A stretch of 5,892 nucleotides of DNA from the NCBI GenBank assembly GCA_015232955.1, contig JADFYS010000132.1:1-5892 (forward strand). The letters run 5' to 3'. The stretch comes from Gammaproteobacteria bacterium (GTDB lineage Bacteria; Pseudomonadota; Gammaproteobacteria; Thiohalomonadales; Thiohalomonadaceae). Both the position numbers and the translations under genes were made by a program. Numbering within the stretch: position 1 is the first letter of the stretch; the number at the start of each line of letters is the position of its first letter. The notes below the pieces were generated by a model. That model was not told the DNA's origin, ran no database searches, and saw nothing but the letters and a program-made list of their open reading frames with translations. Of the stretch, positions 1 to 4,804 are shown in pieces.

Positions 1-34
1 CTGCGTCGCCCTACCTTCGGCATCCATGCCTTCG

Positions 35-89
35 TTGCACTGCACCGCCACAAACGCACCCTTCACGGTGTCCAACTACGGATTTTAGG
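35..89 (+). mobile_element. Right end of a MITE-like repeat (copy 1, partial)
   Basis: These 55 bases match positions 3199-3253, the right end of the complete element upstream of murE, with a single difference (A at 78, G at 3242). The terminal motif CGGATTTTAGG is intact. Left of position 35 the two copies diverge, apart from a possible short match GCGTCG (3-8 versus 3186-3191) and a local hairpin GGCAT/ATGCC at 19-30. The left end, with its inverted repeat and target duplication, must lie outside the window if this copy is complete. It lies 19 bases before the epmB start, in the same orientation relative to the gene as copy 2 is to murE. The repeat identity is seen directly; calling it mobile is inferred from copy 2. 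Confidence 0.75.
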
Positions 90-108
90 TTTAAGGCAGA
101 TCTGAGCG

Positions 109-1071
109 GTGATTATTCACTCCATGGCGCAACTTTTAGAGCAGTGCGACCTCCCTGTAGCGGCTAACAGAAGCGCTGAAGCGGCAGCAGCAGCGTTTTC
201 AGTACGGGTTCCGCAGAGCTATCTGCGACGGATGGTTGCCGGAGATAGAGATGACCCGCTACTCCGTCAAGTGTTGCCGCAAGCAGCAGAGATGGAGATG
301 AATGAAGGGTACAGTAGAGATCCGGTGGGGGATATCGCAGCCTCTCCCCTTCCCGGGTTGATTCACAAGTACCACGGACGGATCCTGCTGCTCATCACTG
401 CGAGCTGTCCTATCCACTGCCGCTTCTGTTTTCGTCGCCATTTTCCCTATCGTGACCATGAACTCTCACCGCAACAGCTGGAGAGTGTGGTCAACTATCT
501 TCGTCTCCACCCCGAAATTCACGAAGTGATATTCAGTGGGGGGGATCCCCTCATGGCCTCAACTGAACGGTTGCTGACGATTACTACTGCTCTTCTCCAG
601 CTACCGCAGCTACGGCGGCTTCGGATCCACAGCCGTCTCCCGATCGTCGCCCCGGAGCGGTTAAGCGAAGAGCTGATAACCGGTCTTGGTGCCACGCGCT
701 TGTCTCCGGTGATGGTGGTTCACTGCAACCATCCCCATGAGTTAACGGCAGAGGTGATCGCCAAATTGGCACAACTGAGCGCGGCTGGATGGACACTCTT
801 CAATCAGTCGGTACTGCTTAAGGGCGTCAATGATTGTGCCAAAACGCTTATCATCCTGAGTGAAGCGCTGTTTGCAGCGGGTGTCCTCCCCTACTACCTC
901 CATATTCTTGATAAAGCTCTTGGCGTTGCCCATTTTGCCGTCCCCAATCAAGAGATAGATCCTCTTTTGCACGCCATGCGCTCTACCCTTCCGGGATATC
1001 TGATGCCAAAAGTGGTGACAGAGGTTGCAGCATTTCCCTATAAACAGTCATACTATTACCGTGATGGCTAG
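109..1071 (+). CDS. epmB: EF-P beta-lysylation protein EpmB (lysine 2,3-aminomutase)
   Basis: EpmB (YjeK) is a radical-SAM, PLP-dependent enzyme that converts (S)-alpha-lysine to (R)-beta-lysine in the cytoplasm; EpmA then attaches it to a conserved lysine of elongation factor P to help translation of polyproline stretches. The 320-residue product has the CxxxCxxC cluster motif at Cys100, Cys104 and Cys107, followed by FRRHFPY. It also has the SAM-binding SGGDPL at 143-148, the family signature LRIHSRLPIV at 171-180 and PYYLHILDK at 261-269. Lys312 near the C terminus is the likely PLP lysine by position. E. coli EpmB has 342 residues from memory; the shortfall is at the N terminus. An in-frame TGA at 103-105 forces the start to be downstream: GTG 109 (AAGG at 93-96) or ATG 124 (315 residues). 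The gene normally lies next to efp, which would be left of the window. Confidence 0.95.
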   Translation: MIIHSMAQLLEQCDLPVAANRSAEAAAAAFSVRVPQSYLRRMVAGDRDDPLLRQVLPQAAEMEMNEGYSRDPVGDIAASPLPGLIHKYHGRILLLITASCPIHCRFCFRRHFPYRDHELSPQQLESVVNYLRLHPEIHEVIFSGGDPLMASTERLLTITTALLQLPQLRRLRIHSRLPIVAPERLSEELITGLGATRLSPVMVVHCNHPHELTAEVIAKLAQLSAAGWTLFNQSVLLKGVNDCAKTLIILSEALFAAGVLPYYLHILDKALGVAHFAVPNQEIDPLLHAMRSTLPGYLMPKVVTEVAAFPYKQSYYYRDG

Positions 1072-1112
1072 TAACCATTCACTCCCCTGGCCTGTTTTAG
1101 CCCTCACCCCGG

Positions 1113-1133
1113 CCCTCTCCCAATGGGAGAGGG
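1113..1133. repeat. REP-like palindrome, possible epmB terminator
   Basis: CCCTCTCCC (1113-1121) and GGGAGAGGG (1125-1133) form a perfect 9-bp stem with an AAT loop, preceded by CCCTCACCCCGG (1101-1112). From memory, this CCCTCACCCC-plus-CCCTCTCCC arrangement recurs between genes in many proteobacterial genomes as an extragenic palindrome. It begins 41 bases after the epmB stop. The downstream side is GG-ATTTA rather than a T-run, so it is not a classic intrinsic terminator, though it could end or stabilise the epmB transcript. The remaining intergenic sequence to 1291 has no gene I can see. Confidence 0.6.
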
Positions 1134-1218
1134 GGATTTAATGAAGGGGGACTAAACGGTTACGGTGGCTAATGGTATTCAGAGAGATTTCGTGGTGTGA
1201 GGTATCCCCTTTTCATCT

Positions 1219-1227
1219 TGTTACAAT
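1219..1227 (+). promoter_or_regulatory. Possible extended -10 promoter for the PilZ-like gene
   Basis: TG-T-TACAAT fits the extended -10 form TGnTATAAT with one mismatch. No good -35 is seen at 1199-1204, which an extended -10 can tolerate. Transcription would start near 1234, giving a leader of about 58 bases before the ATG at 1292. This is a motif match only. Confidence 0.35.
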
Positions 1228-1252
1228 CGCCCATTTGTAGCCATTTCCAAGG

Positions 1253-1258
1253 TATACT
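1253..1258 (+). promoter_or_regulatory. Alternative -10 box (TATACT)
   Basis: TATACT matches five of six bases of the sigma-70 -10 consensus and lies 34 bases before the ATG at 1292. No acceptable -35 hexamer sits 16-18 bases upstream; TTGTAG at 1235-1240 is only 12 bases away. It competes with the 1219-1227 candidate and is weaker overall. Confidence 0.2.
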
Positions 1259-1291
1259 CCCCTTAATTCAGACCGATTAGAGAAATCCGCC

Positions 1292-2977
1292 ATGTTTACT
1301 GATGAAATGAAGTTGCGAAACTACAGCCTGAATATTACATCGCAGCATAAAAAGGGGCAGTATGATTTCGATATCACCCCCCGTCTGGTGAAAGGGTGGA
1401 TTCGACAACTGCCACTGGGCAGCCCTCTTGAAGCGGCAAAATTGATCCATAACGCCCTCCACGACGCCAATCGCACCATCCACCCCTGGAAGAAGCGGCT
1501 CGCCTTTCTTGAGCTGATTAAGGGGCCGACTGACCAGATCCTTCAGGAGTTCAATAAAAACCTGATCGGTATCAGCTTTCCTATCGGTAAAAAGGAGAGT
1601 GAAATCCACCACCAGCTTGAGCTTCTCTGCACCGAGATGGCCGCCGGATACAAGGTGATCCTTGCGGAGTATCTCAACCGTTATAAATTTCTTCAGAAAC
1701 GGCCGGAAATTGCCCGTCTTATTCACCGCGCACTCTACTATTTTAGTGTCGAGCTGGTCACCGCCTATAGCCTCTACTCCGAGGAGAAAAGCGGAGTCTG
1801 GGAGGAGATTCATACCCTGGCGATAATCGCTGGAACCGAGGGTGCTGCCGAGATTCCGGTCGCTGCTGAACCGCTGTTTCCCAGTGGGGCTTCGGTGATA
1901 ATTATCAACCTCTATCAGCAGCTGCTGCTGTTATCTGCCGCCTCCACCTCAAGAATGACCCAAAAAGAGATTCAACGCCTCTTTTTTGCCCTCTCCAAGT
2001 GGGGAGGAAGGGCGACGCTTCACCCTTGGGGAGATGACCGTTCCACCTTTGTGATCGAGATCACCAAAGATCAGGGCCCCATCTATCGTCAACGGACAAA
2101 AACGGAGTGTGACAGTAACCACTGCCTCTCATTCAATACCCGCGATCTGGTAGATAAGATGAGCAGAATCATCCTCTTCTGTGAAAAGGAGGGGAATGAG
2201 GGTGAGTGCAAAAAGGCGACAATGGGCCTTGCCCTCAATACCATTAAACATGTCAAATTCTCGTGGAACTCTCTTCCGGCGCGCCAGTTTCAGCGCCACG
2301 ATATCGACAGTAATTCACGCCTGGGGATTGTTGCCGGTCTCGCCATGATCCATAAGTTCTATTCTGACTGGATCTTGCGGGGGGGAATGGTTCAGGGGAG
2401 CGGTGATGCGTTTGATAGTGAGGTGATTAGCTACGAAGATACCCCTTCATCCGCCGATGAGAACCACCTCAAGCTTTTTCAGGAGATGTCCAACTCAGTT
2501 GATGGTCTTAAGGAGACCCGAGTCACCCGCCACCCATGGGAGATCCTCAACGAAAGCGCTGGCGGATTCCGTATTATTAGTGACTCCAAGATCTCTGCCG
2601 GAATTCGGGTGGGGGAGCTGCTCAGCATCACCCGTAATGATGACGACTTCAGCAGCTCACTCGCCTCGGTCCGTTGGCTCAACTTCCACCCGGATGGGCG
2701 CACCGAAGCGGGGATTCAGGTCATCTCGCCCAGCGCCTCTGCCGCAATCTTGCAGAGTGTTGAGGCGGGGAGTGGTGTCAGCCGCCTCGTTCGCGCCCTG
2801 ATCCTGCCCGAGTTCAGAGTACTCAAGCAGGAGCCGTCGCTCATTATCCCGGTCTGTGGAATGCGTCCCGGAGATCGAACCGTTCTGATTGAGGAGGATC
2901 GACATCGGGAGATCGTCCTTGGACAACAGATCTCCTCCTGTGAGACCTCTGAACGCTATCAGTTTCGTACTCTCTGA
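1292..2977 (+). CDS. PilZ-like domain protein, possible c-di-GMP effector
   Basis: A 561-residue protein without signal peptide or clear membrane segment, so probably cytoplasmic. The N-terminal part (about 28-125) is a helical region with the pattern ITPRLVKGWIRQLPL and EMAAGYKVIL. I associate this with large gamma- and betaproteobacterial PilZ-containing proteins, of which Pseudomonas FimW may be one. The middle (about 130-400) is mostly uncharacterised. The C-terminal domain has N-E-S-A-G-G at 420-425, fitting the PilZ (D/N)xSxxG motif, preceded by R410 and R413 (RxxR, not the canonical RxxxR). VGELL (440-444) and VRWL...AGIQVISP (460-480) then follow as beta-strand-like segments. PilZ domains bind cyclic di-GMP; whether this degenerate site does is unknown. 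The ATG at 1292 has a modest AGAG at 1279-1282; ATG 1307 is an alternative. Family assignment is from recalled pattern, not a search. Confidence 0.7.
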   Translation: MFTDEMKLRNYSLNITSQHKKGQYDFDITPRLVKGWIRQLPLGSPLEAAKLIHNALHDANRTIHPWKKRLAFLELIKGPTDQILQEFNKNLIGISFPIGKKESEIHHQLELLCTEMAAGYKVILAEYLNRYKFLQKRPEIARLIHRALYYFSVELVTAYSLYSEEKSGVWEEIHTLAIIAGTEGAAEIPVAAEPLFPSGASVIIINLYQQLLLLSAASTSRMTQKEIQRLFFALSKWGGRATLHPWGDDRSTFVIEITKDQGPIYRQRTKTECDSNHCLSFNTRDLVDKMSRIILFCEKEGNEGECKKATMGLALNTIKHVKFSWNSLPARQFQRHDIDSNSRLGIVAGLAMIHKFYSDWILRGGMVQGSGDAFDSEVISYEDTPSSADENHLKLFQEMSNSVDGLKETRVTRHPWEILNESAGGFRIISDSKISAGIRVGELLSITRNDDDFSSSLASVRWLNFHPDGRTEAGIQVISPSASAAILQSVEAGSGVSRLVRALILPEFRVLKQEPSLIIPVCGMRPGDRTVLIEEDRHREIVLGQQISSCETSERYQFRTL

Positions 2978-2994
2978 CATCCCACCTGAGTGAT

Positions 2995-2999
2995 AAGGA
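2995..2999 (+). promoter_or_regulatory. Possible former murE ribosome binding site
   Basis: AAGGA lies 12 bases before an ATG at 3012. If the element at 3017-3253 is removed together with one ATGA copy, this site would precede the murE ATG directly. In the present arrangement the ATG at 3012 opens a frame of only 15 codons that stops at TAA 3057-3059, so the site would no longer serve murE. This is inference from the reconstructed empty site; the 12-base spacing is longer than ideal. Confidence 0.3.
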
Positions 3000-3011
3000 T
3001 ATCTTAACCCT

Positions 3012-3015
3012 ATGA
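3012..3015 (+). repeat. Possible target-site duplication, left copy (ATGA)
   Basis: ATGA here is repeated directly right of the element at 3254-3257. One extra C (3016) separates it from the left inverted repeat. Alternatively a 5-base duplication ATGAC/ATGAA with one mismatch flanks the element exactly. Four bases is short enough to match by chance. Confidence 0.35.
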
Positions 3016-3016
3016 C

Positions 3017-3033
3017 CCTAAAATCCGCAGTTG
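3017..3033 (+). repeat. Left terminal inverted repeat
   Basis: CCTAAAATCCGCAGTTG is the exact reverse complement of 3237-3253. Pairing stops at the next base on the inner side. Its last three bases are also the first three of the TTGACC -35 box of the internal promoter. Confidence 0.85.
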
Positions 3034-3060
3034 ACCGCTGCACATATCTATCAACATAAT
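3031..3060 (+). promoter_or_regulatory. Outward promoter inside the element, reading to murE
   Basis: TTGACC (3031-3036) and CATAAT (3055-3060) each match five of six bases of the sigma-70 consensus hexamers, with an 18-base spacer. Transcription would begin near 3067 and run rightward through the element into murE and murF. No other convincing promoter is seen between the PilZ-like gene and murE. Motif match is direct; activity is inferred. Confidence 0.5.
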
Positions 3061-3069
3061 GATTATGCT

Positions 3070-3252
3070 ATGAAATTCACAATATACCAGCTTCACCTAT
3101 TGGGTGAACATCGCTACACCGCGAATGCCACATTTGTGGCGGCGCATTGCGGCGTTACAACTCCTTGCAATAGAACCACTATTGCGCGTCGTTGTGCCTT
3201 GCACTGCACCGCCACAAACGCACCCTTCACGGTGTCCAACTGCGGATTTTAG
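3070..3252 (+). CDS. Small open frame inside the element (60 codons), doubtful
   Basis: This frame opens at ATG 3070 and ends with TAG 3250-3252, one base before the murE ATG at 3254. It starts about three bases after the predicted transcription start, so its message would be almost leaderless, and no Shine-Dalgarno site precedes it. The predicted peptide begins MKFTIYQLHLLGEHRY and ends TNAPFTVSNCGF. It has no motif I recognise. In copy 1 the same frame is open through at least 28 codons to TAG 86-88, ending SNYGF. It may be an accident of the repeat or may couple translation to murE. Confidence 0.2.
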   Translation: MKFTIYQLHLLGEHRYTANATFVAAHCGVTTPCNRTTIARRCALHCTATNAPFTVSNCGF

Positions 3253-3253
3253 G
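3237..3253 (+). repeat. Right terminal inverted repeat
   Basis: CAACTGCGGATTTTAGG is the exact reverse complement of 3017-3033. In copy 1 the corresponding stretch (73-89) has A in place of G at one position. The repeat ends immediately before ATG 3254. Confidence 0.85.
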
Positions 3254-4804
3254 ATGAACGCTCTCACCCAAATTAATCTTGAACAGACAACGATGACCCT
3301 ATCGGCACTGCTCCAGGGTTGGGTCGATAGCGCGAACTGCCCGGAACTCGGGGTGCGTGGCTTGACGCTGGATAGCCGTCAGGTGGAGGCGGGGTTTCTC
3401 TTCTGTGCTTGTCACGGCAGGGATCGGCACGGTCTCTCCTTTTGGGAGCAAGCCGTAGCGCGGGGCGCCGTTGCGGTGCTCTACGATCCACTGGGGGCAG
3501 AAAAGTTCGATCTTGAGGCGGTTACCGTTCCGGCAATGGCCCTGGATAGTCTTGGCCAGAAGCTGAGTGCCATCGCCTCCCGGTTTTATGGTCACCCCTC
3601 GCACCATCTTGGGGTGATTACGGTCACGGGTACCAACGGAAAAACCACAGTCTGTCAGGCCATCGCCCAGGTGTTGACACTGCAGAATCACCGCCAGGTC
3701 GGGGTGATGGGGACCTTGGGCAACGGCGTCTGGGGTGCCCTGGAGAGCACCGGTCTGACCACCGCAGATGCTATCACTGTGCAGCGGCAGCTGGCGGGGA
3801 TGGTGGCGGAGGGAGTTAAAGATGTAGTGCTGGAGATCTCCTCCCACGCTCTGGATCAGGGGCGGGTGGCAGCACTGCGCTATCAGGTGGCGATCTTTAC
3901 CAATCTGAGCCGGGATCATCTCGATTATCACCACACTATTGAAGCGTATGCGGCGGCCAAAAGAGGGCTCTTTGCGTCGCGCTCTTTGCGCTGGGCGGTG
4001 ATTAACTACGGTGATCCCATCGGGCGTCGTTGGTGTGACGAGCTGGAGGGGACGATGAACCTCATCCGTTACGGTTTCGTTGGCGCTGATATTGTCGAGA
4101 GAGGGCTTGATCTCGCGGCGACAAAGCTGGCGCTCACACCGCAGGGATTCAGTTTTGAGGTGAGATCGCGTTGGGGATCAGGGCGGATCGATTCCCCCAT
4201 GCTCGGGGCGTTTAACGCCGAAAACCTCTTGGCTGCACTGGGCGGGCTGATCGCCACTGGGATGAACTTTACCCTTGCGCTGAACCTTCTCGGGCAGGTG
4301 GAGGGGGTTGCGGGGAGGATGGAGCGCGTCACTGCTAGCGGAGTAGGGGACGCTCCGACCGTGGTGGTCGATTTTGCCCACACCCCCGATGCGTTGCAAA
4401 AGGCGATTGTCGCCTGCCGTGGCCACGGCTTTGAGACGATTACGGTACTCTTCGGTTGTGGTGGCGATCGTGATCGCGGCAAACGGCCCGAGATGGGCGC
4501 GGTGGCGGAGGCGGAAGCCGATCAGCTGGTGATCACCAGTGATAATCCGCGGAGTGAACCGCCTGAGGCGATTATGGATGATATTTTGCGCGGCTTAAAA
4601 CGGCCGGATGCCGCGCGGGTGGTGGTGGATCGGAGGGAGGCGATCGCCTCTACACTGGCGACGCTCCCCCGTGATCCGCGACAGCTGCTGCTGGTGGCGG
4701 GAAAGGGGCACGAGCGTTATCAGGAGATCGCCGGAGTACGCCACCCCTATAGCGATTTTAGCGAGATTGGACAGGCGTTGGCTCGACTGCGGGGAGGGGC
4801 GTAG
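3254..4804 (+). CDS. murE: UDP-MurNAc-tripeptide synthetase MurE (meso-DAP adding)
   Basis: MurE is the cytoplasmic ATP-dependent ligase that adds the third residue to UDP-MurNAc-L-Ala-D-Glu. The 516-residue frame shows the Mur ligase P-loop TGTNGKTT at 125-132, EISSHALDQGR at 194-204, NLSRDHLDYH at 217-226 and the likely carbamoylated Lys236. Further on are DFAHTPDAL (373-381), GCGGDRDRGKR (401-411), the DNPR motif at 430-433 and KGHE at 484-487. DNPR is the signature of meso-diaminopimelate specificity, as in most Gram-negative bacteria. The start is uncertain. ATG 3254 abuts the mobile element and has no spaced Shine-Dalgarno site. ATG 3293 would give 503 residues, closer to E. coli MurE (495 from memory), but it too lacks a good site. 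GTG 3104 would fuse 50 element-encoded residues and is unlikely. murF follows with a one-base overlap; ftsI, the usual upstream partner, is absent. Confidence 0.95.
   Translation: MNALTQINLEQTTMTLSALLQGWVDSANCPELGVRGLTLDSRQVEAGFLFCACHGRDRHGLSFWEQAVARGAVAVLYDPLGAEKFDLEAVTVPAMALDSLGQKLSAIASRFYGHPSHHLGVITVTGTNGKTTVCQAIAQVLTLQNHRQVGVMGTLGNGVWGALESTGLTTADAITVQRQLAGMVAEGVKDVVLEISSHALDQGRVAALRYQVAIFTNLSRDHLDYHHTIEAYAAAKRGLFASRSLRWAVINYGDPIGRRWCDELEGTMNLIRYGFVGADIVERGLDLAATKLALTPQGFSFEVRSRWGSGRIDSPMLGAFNAENLLAALGGLIATGMNFTLALNLLGQVEGVAGRMERVTASGVGDAPTVVVDFAHTPDALQKAIVACRGHGFETITVLFGCGGDRDRGKRPEMGAVAEAEADQLVITSDNPRSEPPEAIMDDILRGLKRPDAARVVVDRREAIASTLATLPRDPRQLLLVAGKGHERYQEIAGVRHPYSDFSEIGQALARLRGGA
4793..4797 (+). 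promoter_or_regulatory. murF ribosome binding site
   Basis: GGAGG inside the last codons of murE lies six bases before GTG 4804. Its strength and spacing decide in favour of the GTG start over ATG 4852, which has no Shine-Dalgarno sequence ahead of it. Confidence 0.7.

Larger units (their letters stand above)
3017..3253 (+). mobile_element. Complete MITE-like element upstream of murE (copy 2)
   Basis: A 237-bp unit bounded by perfect 17-bp terminal inverted repeats, CCTAAAATCCGCAGTTG at 3017-3033 and its reverse complement at 3237-3253. It encodes no transposase, so it would have to be moved by one supplied elsewhere. The interior has four hairpins: CATAAT/ATTATG (3055-3067), TTCACC/GGTGAA (3092-3108), GCCACA/TGTGGC (3127-3140) and GCAATAG/CTATTGC (3167-3185). 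The interior looks more AT-rich than the flanking genes. Its right end recurs upstream of epmB at 35-89 with one mismatch, which supports a dispersed repeat. It ends one base before the murE ATG. I do not recognise the parent insertion sequence family. Confidence 0.8.

Noticed and set aside
1113..1140. Classic intrinsic terminator after epmB
   Set aside because: The stem is strong but is followed by GGATTTA without a T-run, so the terminator label is kept only as a possibility within the repeat entry.
1277..1813. Minus-strand open frame of 178 codons
   Set aside because: It is antisense to the PilZ-like gene start, has no recognisable motif, and would cover that gene's leader and N-terminal domain.
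3012..3059. Short frame from ATG 3012 (15 codons)
   Set aside because: It spans the element boundary and stops at TAA 3057-3059; best explained as the relic of a duplicated murE start, not a gene.
3104..3253. GTG start at 3104 giving a 566-residue MurE
   Set aside because: The extra 50 residues are encoded by the mobile element, resemble no MurE N terminus, and no clear ribosome binding site precedes the GTG.
3299..3934. Minus-strand open frame of 211 codons
   Set aside because: It lies wholly inside murE, whose motifs are unmistakable, and its translation has no recognisable domain.
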